From contig CALISR010000008.1 of assembly GCA_938041435.1 (NCBI GenBank), positions 1-64,000 of the forward strand: a DNA stretch of 64,000 nt, written 5' to 3'. The translations under genes and the position numbers were made by a program. This document shows, in pieces, positions 20,293 to 28,707 of the stretch; position 1 is the stretch's first letter; the number at the start of each line of letters is the position of its first letter. The notes beneath the pieces are model-generated. The model did not search any database and was not told where the DNA came from. It saw only the letters and a list, made by a program, of their open reading frames with translations. The DNA comes from an uncultured Candidatus Saccharibacteria bacterium. GTDB taxonomy: Bacteria; Patescibacteriota; Saccharimonadia; Saccharimonadales; Saccharimonadaceae.

Positions 20293-20871
20293 ATGGAAAA
20301 ACCTCGTTCGATAACATTAGAATCGCAAAAACCAGAAGAAGCGCTGCAGCCACTTGCTGCTGCATTGTTGGAGAGTGCTCAGTGGTGGCAGCTGAACAAA
20401 GCCGAGAAAATGACTGCTGAGGACGCACAAGAGTTGGCGAGCGCCCAGGCTGCCCGAGCGGAGCAATTAGTGCCATTCTTGCAAGAGTATGGTTATGATG
20501 CGGATAATAAACCACAGCCAGCCAGCGAGCAGCTGGCCAACCGAGAGAGTGCGCTCTACCGCGACGCGCTTGCAGCGAGCTATATCCAAGAGCTTGAGGC
20601 TCAAGGGATAGAGCTGAGTGATGTCGAATTAGTTGCAAACGATGTACCTCTGTCGGATGAACTACCCAAGAGCGAGCAGCGCCGCTTGCTGCTGCCGATT
20701 GAGCACGCTTTGCGGGCAGCGGAGCGCGAAAATAGAGAGGATGGCACACGTGCACCAGTGGTGGGGATTGGCCGAGCGGCCGTCAGACGGGGCAGTCGCC
20801 GTGAAGTTGGTGTAACGAGCTCATCAGACAAGAGCGCATGGTCGGAGGATGCTGAGGCTGTGGCAGCATAA
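20293..20871 (+). CDS. Hypothetical Ala/Glu-rich protein, 192 aa
   Basis: Unrecognised soluble helical protein, rich in Ala, Glu, Leu and Gln. The frame is open 50 codons upstream, but only ATG 20293 has a site (GGGAGACCCC). A promoter candidate is TTGCGC about 20208, 18-nt spacer, TATAGT near 20232. Ends at an excellent terminator. Confidence 0.7.
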   Translation: MEKPRSITLESQKPEEALQPLAAALLESAQWWQLNKAEKMTAEDAQELASAQAARAEQLVPFLQEYGYDADNKPQPASEQLANRESALYRDALAASYIQELEAQGIELSDVELVANDVPLSDELPKSEQRRLLLPIEHALRAAERENREDGTRAPVVGIGRAAVRRGSRREVGVTSSSDKSAWSEDAEAVAA

Positions 20872-20894
20872 AACCCTATAAAAGCAAAGAATAA

Positions 20895-20920
20895 AACCAG
20901 CTACAAAGGCTGGTTTTTTA
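20895..20920 (+). terminator. Intrinsic terminator
   Basis: Perfect stem AACCAGC/GCTGGTT with 7-nt loop and a run of Ts. Confidence 0.88.
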
Positions 20921-21358
20921 CTACTTGTATTATTTGCAGATGGTGTGGCGTTGTACCAAAATTGTGAAAGATAGGAGATGAGAGGTGTAGTTCCACTCCA
21001 TGTAGCACATGAATCTCAAAACGATACACAACGAGAGGTCGGCACCAATATACGCCAAACAAGAAAATATTCTAGAAGGCCAGCGACCAAGCAAGCGGAC
21101 AAACTCTGTGATATATTCTGGCCGGAACATTTTCGGTTTGGTGTGTATTGGTGCTAGCGTATTCGTGGGATTATGGGGTCAGATTTCGCATACACAAGAG
21201 GGGATAGACAGGAAGAATCTGAGCCGATGGATACATTGCGCTGCACCGGCGGTACTGTCCTCAGTCAGAATGCACCCATACTTCGCACCCTCGTATCATA
21301 TCTCCACCTCTGTAATTATGCGCACAAATGTACTATGTTCCAAAATTAGACAAAATGG
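20921..21358. other. Intergenic region holding repeat copy C
   Basis: About 440 nt without a gene. It contains repeat copy C (21057-21136), one inverted ACAGAGGT at 21306-21313, and then the promoter of the Panacea operon. Confidence 0.55.
21057..21136. repeat. Dispersed palindromic intergenic element, copy C
   Basis: Arms AAAC..GAAAAT..GGCCAG and CTGGCC..ATTTTC..GTTT are complementary and give a long imperfect stem with a symmetric internal loop. Near copy of element B. Confidence 0.65.
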
Positions 21359-21387
21359 TTGTATAACTTTAGCAAGTACGCTACAAT
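21359..21387 (+). promoter_or_regulatory. Promoter of the Panacea toxin-antitoxin operon
   Basis: TTGTAT (21359-21364), 17-nt spacer, TACAAT (21382-21387). Transcription would begin at about 21394, exactly at the ATG of a 12-codon ORF. Confidence 0.7.
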
Positions 21388-21393
21388 GGAGGC

Positions 21394-21432
21394 ATGATGC
21401 AACAGGAAGGACCAAATCGCAATGAGTTTTGA
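21394..21432 (+). CDS. Possible leaderless 12-aa leader peptide
   Basis: ATG at 21394 lies 6 nt after TACAAT, as in the other leaderless genes here. The ORF encodes M-M-Q-Q-E-G-P-N-R-N-E-F and its TGA overlaps the antitoxin start (21422), so its translation could be coupled to, or interfere with, antitoxin synthesis. It may also be only the antitoxin's leader sequence. Confidence 0.4.
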   Translation: MMQQEGPNRNEF

Positions 21433-22279
21433 GGCAAGTATTAGGCAACTGCGTGGCAATGCGGGGCTTTCGCAGCAGGCGGTGGCCGATGCAGTTGGGA
21501 TTGCCCGCGCGACGTATATCAAGCTAGAGAATGGTGGTCGTGAGCCAAAGCTTGGCGAGCTGACGAAGATTAGCCAATACTACGAAGTTGGCGTGCAGGA
21601 ATTGATTAGCGGCATTGCCATGACGGACACTGTTGCACAGCAAGCTCAGCACAGTCCGTGGCGGGTGGCGGACGATGCAGCACTGTATGTGAGCGATGCA
21701 CCAGCCGAATACCGCCACGATGATGCGCAGGGTGCCCAGCCTACGGCTGCTCAGTCGCGCGATGCCATCCCACGGCTCCATACCACCAAGCTACGCCAGG
21801 TGTTACTCTATACGCTGGGCAAGATTGGTGCGCGGCCCAATGTAGGCGAGGCGGTGCTGCATCGGCTGCTGTACTTTATCGATTTTGATTATTACGAGCG
21901 CACAGGCAAGAGCATTACTGGCCTGGCGTATCTGCACGAGACCTATGGGCCCGCGCCAGCTGCAGATTTGCAAGCTTTGGTCGATGAGATGCGGGCGCAT
22001 GATGAGCTGGATGTCATTGAGACGAAGCACTTTAGCCACAAGCAGCGCAAGTTCCTTCCGCTAAGGAACGCCGAGCTGAGCGAGCTCAGTGCCAACGAGA
22101 TCAAGCACATCGATGCCGAGCTAGAGCGCCTCGGGAGCAAGAGCGCTGCTGAACTGAGCAACCTTGCCTACAAAGATGCGCCATGGGTGATTGCGAAATA
22201 TGGACAGACGATTGATTACCGCGACACGTTTTATCGGACGGACGTTACCTCTGTAATCGAGTCAGATGATGATCTATAA
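21422..22279 (+). CDS. Panacea-domain antitoxin with N-terminal HTH
   Basis: A 285-aa protein. Residues 3-62 form an XRE/Cro helix-turn-helix (G-L-S-Q-Q-A-V-A-D-A-V-G-I-A-R-A-T-Y-I-K-L-E-N). Residues about 120-265 match the Panacea domain (DUF4065, SocA-like): L-L-Y-F-I-D-F-D-Y-Y-E-R-T-G, Y-G-P, and the late W-x-I-A-K-Y-G-Q region. Panacea proteins are known as promiscuous antitoxins paired with unrelated toxins. The downstream gene overlaps it by 14 bp, so it should be the cognate toxin. The HTH suggests autoregulation. AGGAAGGA lies before ATG. Confidence 0.85.
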   Translation: MSFEASIRQLRGNAGLSQQAVADAVGIARATYIKLENGGREPKLGELTKISQYYEVGVQELISGIAMTDTVAQQAQHSPWRVADDAALYVSDAPAEYRHDDAQGAQPTAAQSRDAIPRLHTTKLRQVLLYTLGKIGARPNVGEAVLHRLLYFIDFDYYERTGKSITGLAYLHETYGPAPAADLQALVDEMRAHDELDVIETKHFSHKQRKFLPLRNAELSELSANEIKHIDAELERLGSKSAAELSNLAYKDAPWVIAKYGQTIDYRDTFYRTDVTSVIESDDDL

Positions 22280-22691
22280 GCAGGCAACAGAATTCTCGAG
22301 TGATCTTCAAGCGCTGGCACAGCGAATCCCCACACTGCCGGCCGATATTGAGCGCGTCAAGCCGCGGCTGATGCGCATTTTTGCTGAGCCAAGCGAGGCG
22401 GCGGTGGCAGATTTTCGCCAACAGCTCTTTGCGTGCGGCAAGGCGGCCATTATACAGCAAACTGCTCAGTGCACAGTAGTGCAGCTCTGTCTCGATACCG
22501 ACACAGCAGCCTATCGACGGGCGGTGTGGTTGGTGTTTGCGGTGGTGCGAGCACTGTCTCGTGATGCAGCGGCGCGGGCTGCTCGGGCTGCCAGCACGAT
22601 TATCCTTATCGAAGTCTACGCCACCCCTGGTAAAGCGCATGGGGATGAGCGGCGTATCAAGCGAATTATGAGCAAATTGGAGGAAGCATAA
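22266..22691 (+). CDS. Probable RelE/ParE-like toxin partner of the Panacea antitoxin
   Basis: A 141-aa protein with a pattern typical of RelE/ParE-fold toxins: start with a strand then F-S-S-D-L-Q-A-L-A-Q-R-I-P-T-L, a central set of strands, and an ending in I-I-L-I-E-V-Y followed by a basic helix R-R-I-K-R-I-M. The usual compact toxin is about 90-100 aa, so this one has an enlarged Ala/Arg-rich middle (about 80-105). It overlaps the antitoxin gene by 14 bp. The fold assignment is from pattern only; a different toxin class is possible. Confidence 0.55.
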   Translation: MMIYKQATEFSSDLQALAQRIPTLPADIERVKPRLMRIFAEPSEAAVADFRQQLFACGKAAIIQQTAQCTVVQLCLDTDTAAYRRAVWLVFAVVRALSRDAAARAARAASTIILIEVYATPGKAHGDERRIKRIMSKLEEA

Positions 22692-23108
22692 TGTAGAGCA
22701 ACAGGGTACTCACACTGGTCGAAAATAAGCTGCGTAGAAGAGAAGAGAGCCACGCATGGCTGATGGGGTTGACAAACAAGACGCGATTTGCTAGAGTAGT
22801 GTCCTTGGGTCTGGGGTATAGACAATACTACTCTTGTCTGGTCTACTGTCTTGTGACTGTGTGATACCACTGTTTTTTGCGCTCCGCTTTCTACCGCTTA
22901 TGCTTCCTCCGACCAAATACTCGCTCTAGGCTCCCAATATTAGAGCGAGTATTTGGGCTGAGGCATCCATACCTCTCGAGATGCGAGAGGCGCTCCATCA
23001 ATGTGGCGCGCGGCGTAGCTACAAACAAAGCACCCGTTACAAACTATTCATAACAGTGTAGCATATTTGTTGCAATTTTGTGCAAAATAGGCAAATAAGT
23101 ACCAGTCG
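22692..23108. other. Intergenic region with two strong hairpins
   Basis: No gene is seen in about 415 nt. It holds a perfect 15-bp hairpin without a T tract (22914-22956) and a second 7-bp hairpin (22972-22990). These may end the toxin transcript, or be parts of a small RNA. Confidence 0.5.
22914..22956. repeat. Perfect 15-bp inverted repeat
   Basis: The arms 22914-22927 and 22943-22956 (flanks extend it to 15 bp) are exactly complementary around about 14 nt. There is no U tract on either strand, so it is not a classic terminator. Confidence 0.7.
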
Positions 23109-23765
23109 CTAGCGATACATACCACTCTTGCGATTTTGCAAAAATAGCACAAGACTAACGACAAAGGCGATGGCATATACGGTGATGAAGAAGACATAGA
23201 GGCATAATGAGATGATTGCCTCATGAGAAGGGACATTCCAGAGGTTTGGTGCTATCACATGAGTTGGCGTGGTATAGTCTCCTCCAAGCATCCCGATTGT
23301 GGCGTGGGCAATCATCTCAAATAGGCTAACAATGAGCATGCCACCAGTAACGAATAGACCCTGCGACATACTGCTATCACCCTCCGTTTGCTCTGGTGCA
23401 ACAATGAGCAGGATTGGCAGTATACCAAAGTTGGCATACACAACATAGCTGTATGCCGCGCCGAGAATACCAAAAATGGCGGCAATGACGATATACAATA
23501 CCAACAGCGCAAAGAGCAGTCCGGCAGACACCCAGCGCATAACCGTACCAAATGATGAGCCAGTGCGCGGCATAGCAGTGGGCGAATAAGCTGGTGGCAT
23601 TGGTGCTGGCGCGCTTTGTGGTGGTTGAGGCGGGTACTGTGGGTATTGTCCGTATGGCTGCGGTGGTTGTTGCTGCTGGGGATATGGTTGCTGGACGTAT
23701 GGCTGAGGCTGCTGGGGTGGCTGTGGTTGTTGTGATTGCTGTGGGTATGGTGAGGAAGGTGTCAT
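23109..23765 (-). CDS. Pro/Gln-rich N-terminus, multi-spanning membrane protein
   Basis: A 218-aa protein. The first ~60 residues are nearly all Pro, Gln, Tyr and Ser (repeats of the P-Y-P-Q-Q type), followed by about four transmembrane helices (about 78-105, 112-130, 140-165, 188-210) and a short basic tail. Such tails are often cytoplasmic interaction arms. The reading frame stays open far upstream but is antisense to rpsU-yqeY; ATG 23765 has a TATAAT box (23775-23780) 9 nt upstream. Function unknown. Confidence 0.75.
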   Translation of the reverse strand: MTPSSPYPQQSQQPQPPQQPQPYVQQPYPQQQQPPQPYGQYPQYPPQPPQSAPAPMPPAYSPTAMPRTGSSFGTVMRWVSAGLLFALLVLYIVIAAIFGILGAAYSYVVYANFGILPILLIVAPEQTEGDSSMSQGLFVTGGMLIVSLFEMIAHATIGMLGGDYTTPTHVIAPNLWNVPSHEAIISLCLYVFFITVYAIAFVVSLVLFLQNRKSGMYR

Positions 23766-24016
23766 AGTAGATTGATTATAATACAGAGACAAGCGATGCG
23801 CCAAGCAAAAATAGCATAATAGCTCAGCCCTAGAGTATCGCTGTTGCTCATACCTCTCTGCGCGAGGGTGCAATTGTGCCGAGCTGCACGAGTTTTGGGG
23901 CTGTGCTAGCACCAGGGCGGTGAGGTGCAGCGTGCTTAGGGTGCTGGTTTTTGTAGGCGACATAGCAATTTGCGCAACTTTGCGTGCGATAGAATTGCAA
24001 AAATTGTCGCATCTGC

Positions 24017-24022
24017 TATAAT
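24017..24022 (+). promoter_or_regulatory. -10 box of rpsU-yqeY
   Basis: TATAAT with a short leader containing GAGGAG just before the rpsU ATG at 24033. Confidence 0.6.
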
Positions 24023-24032
24023 GAGGAGCGAT

Positions 24033-24248
24033 ATGGTACAAGTAACACGAAAAGACGAGCGCGAGGCGAATGAGAACATCATCCGTCGGTTTAACAGCCG
24101 GGTGTTGAAGAGCGGTGTGCTGGCGAAGGCACGGGCGTCGATGCGATTTGCCAAGCCGATCAGCAAGACCGATCGCCGCAAGAAGGCGATTACCCGTCGT
24201 CAGCGCAAGGCTGACAAAATGGCCAAAGTTCGCCTGGGGATCCGCTAG
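24033..24248 (+). CDS. rpsU: 30S ribosomal protein S21
   Basis: A 71-aa very basic protein with the S21 pattern: E-N-x-x-R-R-F near 14-20, then K-S-G-V-L and an Arg/Lys-rich C-terminus. Start ATG 24033 follows GAGGAG. It is the first gene of the common rpsU-yqeY pair, with yqeY starting at the next base after the stop codon. Confidence 0.9.
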   Translation: MVQVTRKDEREANENIIRRFNSRVLKSGVLAKARASMRFAKPISKTDRRKKAITRRQRKADKMAKVRLGIR

Positions 24249-24707
24249 GTGACGACGCTCAAGCAGCGTATCAAAGACGAAATGAAAGCCGCTTTGCTTA
24301 GCGGCGATCGTTTTGTTGGTGACACCTTGCGCAACCTTGGTGCTGCCATCCTCGATGAGGAGGTGAAGCAGGGCGTGCGCGAGGCTGGCCTGGACGATGC
24401 TGCCGTCGAGCAAGTGATCGTCCGTGAGGTGAAGAAGCGGCGCGATGCCGCAGCAATCTACCGCACCAATGGCCGCCCCGAGCTTGCTGAGCCCGAGGAG
24501 CGCGAGATGGCAGTGCTCCAGCATTACCTGCCGCAGCCACTGAGTGATGAGGAATTGCAAGCCGTGGTGACCCAGACAATTACCGAGCTTGGGGCAGATA
24601 ATCCACGGATGACGGGTCAGGTGATTGGCGCTGTCAAGGCCAAGGTGGGTAACCGAGCTGACGGTGGGGCGATCGCTCAACTGGTGCAACGTGCCCTTGC
24701 CCCGTAG
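24249..24707 (+). CDS. yqeY: GatB/YqeY-domain protein
   Basis: A 152-aa helical protein of the YqeY family, related to the tail domain of GatB that touches tRNA. The typical features are the opening L-K-x-R-I-K-D-E-M-K-x-A-L, D-E-E-V-K, Y-R-x-x-G-R-P-E-L-A, E-x-E-x-x-x-L-x-x-Y-L-P, and the K-A-K-V-G-x-R-A-D-G-G end. Starts with GTG directly after the rpsU stop. Exact role unknown. Confidence 0.92.
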   Translation: MTTLKQRIKDEMKAALLSGDRFVGDTLRNLGAAILDEEVKQGVREAGLDDAAVEQVIVREVKKRRDAAAIYRTNGRPELAEPEEREMAVLQHYLPQPLSDEELQAVVTQTITELGADNPRMTGQVIGAVKAKVGNRADGGAIAQLVQRALAP

Positions 24708-24773
24708 TTTTATGACAAGAGCAATAATTTTTCTTAATAATAACTATAACCACATAATAACAAGGAGGCACAG

Positions 24774-25325
24774 ATGATTCTTTTGTTTGGCCCAACTGGT
24801 GCCGGTAAGAGTATGCAAGGGCAGATGCTGGCAGTACGCCAGGGGTGGAAGTGGCTCTCGACGGGTGAGATGCTGCGCCAGAGCACTGATCCAGCGGTGA
24901 TCGCTACCCTCAAAGCTGGTGAGCTCGTGAGTGATAAGCTTACCTACCAAGTCTTCGACCACGCGGTGCAAGAGGCGTACCGCAAGCATTACCAAAACAT
25001 TATTGTTGATGGATTCCCGCGCACCAAGGAGCAGGCTGCTTGGCTGGATGACCACCTGGCACGCACTGGTGATAACATTGACCTGGTGGTGGTACTGGAA
25101 GTGCCCGAGCAAGAAATCATGCGTCGCTTAGCCAAACGAGGCCGGATGGAGGATACACCCGAGACGATTGCGCGCCGCATGGCTATCTACCGCCAAAAGA
25201 TGTACCCAGTGCTTGGCATCTTTGCTGAGGCTGGGGTAAAGATCATCCACCTCGACGGGACTGGCACCGCGGGCGAAGTGCACGACCGGATTTATGACGA
25301 GGTAATGCACGCATGGCCCAACTAA
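24774..25325 (+). CDS. adk: Adenylate kinase-like nucleoside monophosphate kinase
   Basis: A 183-aa P-loop kinase for AMP/ATP interconversion. G-P-T-G-A-G-K-S at 6-13 is the Walker A motif, with Thr and Ala instead of the usual Pro and Ser. S-T-G-E-M-L-R (about 31-37) and D-G-F-P-R-T (near 79) are the NMP-binding motifs, and R-R-L near 120 opens a very short lid, so this is the short type without a zinc lid. AAGGAGGCACAG precedes ATG. Overlaps map by 13 bp. Confidence 0.9.
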   Translation: MILLFGPTGAGKSMQGQMLAVRQGWKWLSTGEMLRQSTDPAVIATLKAGELVSDKLTYQVFDHAVQEAYRKHYQNIIVDGFPRTKEQAAWLDDHLARTGDNIDLVVVLEVPEQEIMRRLAKRGRMEDTPETIARRMAIYRQKMYPVLGIFAEAGVKIIHLDGTGTAGEVHDRIYDEVMHAWPN

Positions 25326-26083
25326 TTACTGGCATCAAGACGCCCGAGCAGCTCGAGGCAATGCGCGAAGGAGGTAAGCGCCTGGCGCAGATCTTTGCTG
25401 ATATCCGCCAGTTTGTCCATGCCGGGGTGAGCGAGAAGCAGATCGATGCCTTTACGGCCGAGCGGATTGCTGCCTACGGTGCTGAGCCAACCTACAAAAC
25501 CCCAGAGGTGAACTTCCCTGGGGTGATTTGTATTAGCACGAACGAAGCGATCGTCCACGGCGTACCAAGCGATTATATCTTGCAGCAGGGCGATGTCGTT
25601 AGTTTCGATCTCGTCATTACCTACCGCGGGATGAAGACAGACAGCGCCTTTACTATGGTGGTGGATGACGCGCCCACTGGGGCTATTAAGCACTTGCTCC
25701 ACACCACCGAGCGCAGCCTCTATGCTGGCATCGACGCGATCAAAGGGCCAGTGCGCACTGGCGACATTGGCGCAGCGGTGGAAGCTGTGCTGCAAAAGGG
25801 CCGCCTTGGGATTATTCGCGAGCTGGTGGGGCACGGTGTGGGTCTCGAGATGCACATGCCACCCGACGTGCCCAACTATGGCCGCAAAGGCACTGGCCCG
25901 CTGCTCCAGCCTGGTGATACCATTGCCATCGAGCCGATGGCTACCCTCGGTGGTAGTGCCATCTACAGCGACACCGCTGGCGATGGCTGGACGATCTACA
26001 GCCGCGACGGCAGCCTGGCCGCCCACTTCGAGCACACTGTCCTCATCACTGAGACAGGGGCGGAGATTATGACGAAGCTGTAG
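25313..26083 (+). CDS. map: Methionine aminopeptidase, type I
   Basis: A 256-aa metalloprotease that removes the initiator Met. The pita-bread fold ligands are visible: H-G-V-P (near 82), S-F-D-L (near 99), T-D-S-A-F (near 110), H-G-V-G (near 176), E-P (near 209) and a final E in the H-F-E-H-T segment. It has no N-terminal zinc finger. The adk-map order and overlap are typical of ribosomal operons, here isolated from them. Ends at a terminator. Confidence 0.95.
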   Translation: MAQLITGIKTPEQLEAMREGGKRLAQIFADIRQFVHAGVSEKQIDAFTAERIAAYGAEPTYKTPEVNFPGVICISTNEAIVHGVPSDYILQQGDVVSFDLVITYRGMKTDSAFTMVVDDAPTGAIKHLLHTTERSLYAGIDAIKGPVRTGDIGAAVEAVLQKGRLGIIRELVGHGVGLEMHMPPDVPNYGRKGTGPLLQPGDTIAIEPMATLGGSAIYSDTAGDGWTIYSRDGSLAAHFEHTVLITETGAEIMTKL

Positions 26084-26133
26084 TGCCTCGCCCTGGTAGC
26101 TATCCTTGCTGCCAACATTGCTGCAGAATACAC

Positions 26134-26165
26134 AAACTCGCCGAGATAATGAACGGCGAGTTTTG
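26134..26165 (+). terminator. Intrinsic terminator of rpsU..map unit
   Basis: Stem AACTCGCCG/CGGCGAGTT (26135-26143 with 26154-26162), 10-nt loop, T run. Confidence 0.88.
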
Positions 26166-26178
26166 TATTGCGCCTATA

Positions 26179-26208
26179 TTGTACAAGACACAGCATAACC
26201 TGTATAAT
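26179..26208 (+). promoter_or_regulatory. Promoter of ftsA (leaderless)
   Basis: TTGTAC (26179-26184), 18-nt spacer, TATAAT (26203-26208). The -10 ends 6 nt before the ftsA ATG at 26215. Confidence 0.75.
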
Positions 26209-26214
26209 GGTACT

Positions 26215-27453
26215 ATGCATGAAAATTCTCAATACGCAGTAGGAATAGATGTCGGGACGACGACGATTCGATGCGTGGTGGGGCATATGAATCCAGAGAC
26301 AGGTACGCCGACGATTGTTGGCGTAGGGCAGGCACCGAACAGTGGTATGCGTAAGGGTATGGTGGTCAATCTTAGTGGCCCGGCCCGCACGATCGACGAA
26401 GCGCTGGGCGAGGCCGAGCGAATGAGTGGCTACGAAGTCAACAGTGCAACGGTGAGCGTCAATGGTGCGCACATTACCAGCATTCGTGCCACTGGGATGA
26501 TTGCCGTGGGCACGATCGATCACGAGATTAATGATGATGATGTGGCACGCATCGAAGAAGTCGCTACCACGGGCAAAGTGCAGGCCAACCGCGAGATCCT
26601 CGAGGTCGTGCCGCATAGCTATACGCTCGATGGCCAAGCGGGGATCAAAGACCCGCTGGGTATGACGGGCACGCGGCTGGAGATTGACGCCAATGTCGTC
26701 TCGGCTTTAGCGCCCTATGTGGCGAACTTGCAAAAAGCGGTGGAGATGGCGACCGTCCACCCTCACGCCATTACACCAGCGGTGCTGGGGGCGGCCAAGG
26801 CTGTGCTGAATGAGCGGCAGATCGAGAGCGGTGTGGCAGTGGTTGACCTTGGTGGAGCAACGACCAGTGTGGCAGTCTTCGAAGAGGGGGACTTGCAGTA
26901 TGTTGGCGTCATCCCAATGGGTAGTGTGAATGTCACGAACGACCTCGCTATTGGCCTCAAAACTGACCCTGATGTTGCAGAATTGGTCAAGGTCAAGCAT
27001 GCTGCGGCTGGCATCAAGGCAAGCGACGCAGTGGCTAAGGTGCGGCGCGATAAGGAGTCGTATGAGTTTGCGACGGAGGAGATTGATGAGATTGTTGATG
27101 CCCGGCTGGAGGAGATCTTTGAGGCGGTGCAGAAGGAGCTCAAGAAGGCCGGCCGGGCTGGCAAACTGCCCAGTGGTGTTGTGCTGACTGGTGGTATGGC
27201 TCAGATGCGTGGCATGGCGAGCTATGCGAGGGAGCAGCTGGGCGTGGCCGCTCGGGTGGGCCGGCCAACCGGCTTTACAAGCGGTGTGGCCGACCAAATA
27301 GAAAAGCCGCAGTTCGCCACCGCGGTGGGCTTGATGCTCGCCGATAGCGAAGGTGGCCACCAGCCTGCCCAGGCTTATACCAACAGTGGTACAGCACATG
27401 CTAAAGGTGCACTAAGCTGGCTGCGTCGGCTGCTGGGAGGGCTCAAGGCCTAG
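26215..27453 (+). CDS. ftsA: Cell division protein FtsA
   Basis: A 412-aa actin-fold protein that links FtsZ to the membrane. Phosphate-1 motif G-I-D-V-G-T-T-T is at residues about 10-17; V-D-L-G-G-A-T-T near 205 is phosphate-2; L-T-G-G-M-A near 325 is the adenosine motif; the SHS2 1C domain lies between. The C-terminus ends in a basic amphipathic stretch (L-S-W-L-R-R-L-L-G-G) suited to membrane binding. ATG 26215 is chosen because the promoter ends 6 nt before it; leaderless. Confidence 0.95.
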   Translation: MHENSQYAVGIDVGTTTIRCVVGHMNPETGTPTIVGVGQAPNSGMRKGMVVNLSGPARTIDEALGEAERMSGYEVNSATVSVNGAHITSIRATGMIAVGTIDHEINDDDVARIEEVATTGKVQANREILEVVPHSYTLDGQAGIKDPLGMTGTRLEIDANVVSALAPYVANLQKAVEMATVHPHAITPAVLGAAKAVLNERQIESGVAVVDLGGATTSVAVFEEGDLQYVGVIPMGSVNVTNDLAIGLKTDPDVAELVKVKHAAAGIKASDAVAKVRRDKESYEFATEEIDEIVDARLEEIFEAVQKELKKAGRAGKLPSGVVLTGGMAQMRGMASYAREQLGVAARVGRPTGFTSGVADQIEKPQFATAVGLMLADSEGGHQPAQAYTNSGTAHAKGALSWLRRLLGGLKA

Positions 27454-27525
27454 AATCAGACCGATGAGGATGATATACTAAATGGTAATGGTAAAGTTGA
27501 TAGTTGCACAAGGGGAGAAACGTGA

Positions 27526-28707
27526 ATGCCGGAAGTAAAACCAAGCGAGATCCAAACCTTTGCTAGTATCAAAGTCGTTGGCGTTGGAGGCGCTGGTGGG
27601 TCTGCCGTTAATCGAATGAAAGACGCTGGCCTGGCTGGTGTGCAGTTCATTGCAATGAACACCGATGCGCAGGCGCTGCATAATTCGCAAGCTGATATTA
27701 AGATCCATCTTGGGCACAACACCACCAATGGTCTTGGTGCTGGCGCAGACCCCAGTGTGGGTGAGGCTGCGGCACGTGAGTCGCTCGACGAGATCCGTCA
27801 GGCGCTTGAGGGGGCAGATATGATCTTCGTGACGATTGGTGCTGGTGGTGGCACAGGCTCGGGGGCTGGCCACGTGGTAGCAGAAGTGGCGCGCGACCTC
27901 GGCATCCTATGTGTGGGGGTGGCTACCAAGCCCTTTACCTTTGAAGGTGAGAAGCGGCGTATCAATGCCGAGTGGGCCATCAAGCAGCTAGGGCGACAGG
28001 TTGATACACTCATTACTATCCCCAACGATCGCTTACTTGACACGATTGACCGCCGGACACCGCTGCTCGAGACCTTCAAGATTGCCGATGATGTGCTGCG
28101 CCAGGGTGTGCAGGGGATATCGGAGTTGATTACCGAGCATGGATTGATTAACCTCGACTTTGCGGACGTCAAGGCAATTATGAGCAGTGCCGGTAGTGCA
28201 TTGATGGGGATCGGCCGGGCGAGTGGCGAAGACCGAGCGCAGATGGCCGCCCAACAGGCGATTGATTCGCCGCTGATTGAGGTGTCGATCAACGGTGCCA
28301 AGGGCGTGCTCTTCAATGTGACAGGTGGCTATGATATGAGTATGGCCGAGATTCAAGAAGCGGCCGAGATTATCACTGGTGCGGTGTCGTCCGATGCCAA
28401 CATTATCTTTGGTGCGACGCTCAAACCCGAGCTGGAGGATGAGCTAATTATTACCGTTATCGCGACTGGCTTTGATAGTGATTCGTTCTTTGATGACGAC
28501 GAGCCAAGCGATGTCGAAGATGACGAAGAGTCGGCCGAGACGGTTGACGAAGCGGTCGATAGTGTCGATATGGCCATCGACCCCGAGGCGGCTGCTCACT
28601 TTGCCCAGGAGAATGAGACGAACATTTGGGATCAATCGATGGATGACGATGAGGATGACACCCCGGCCTTCTTGCGCCGACGCCGCAAAAAGGAGGCGGA
28701 CGCGTGA
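27526..28707 (+). CDS. ftsZ: Cell division protein FtsZ
   Basis: A 393-aa tubulin-like GTPase forming the Z ring. G-G-A-G-G-S at 21-26, M-N-T-D-A-Q (about 44-49) and the tubulin signature GGGTGSG at 107-113 are intact; N-D-R and D-F-A-D-V-K lie further on. After ~310 comes an acidic linker very rich in Asp and Glu, and a C-terminal peptide D-T-P-A-F-L-R-R-R that would bind FtsA. A GGGGAG site precedes ATG. Overlaps nrdR by 4 bp. Confidence 0.97.
   Translation: MPEVKPSEIQTFASIKVVGVGGAGGSAVNRMKDAGLAGVQFIAMNTDAQALHNSQADIKIHLGHNTTNGLGAGADPSVGEAAARESLDEIRQALEGADMIFVTIGAGGGTGSGAGHVVAEVARDLGILCVGVATKPFTFEGEKRRINAEWAIKQLGRQVDTLITIPNDRLLDTIDRRTPLLETFKIADDVLRQGVQGISELITEHGLINLDFADVKAIMSSAGSALMGIGRASGEDRAQMAAQQAIDSPLIEVSINGAKGVLFNVTGGYDMSMAEIQEAAEIITGAVSSDANIIFGATLKPELEDELIITVIATGFDSDSFFDDDEPSDVEDDEESAETVDEAVDSVDMAIDPEAAAHFAQENETNIWDQSMDDDEDDTPAFLRRRRKKEADA

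Noticed and set aside
23766..24689. Upstream extension of the minus-strand Pro/Gln-rich protein to 526 codons
   Set aside because: The extension is antisense to rpsU and yqeY, which are well-supported genes; ATG 23765 with a nearby -10 is the better start.
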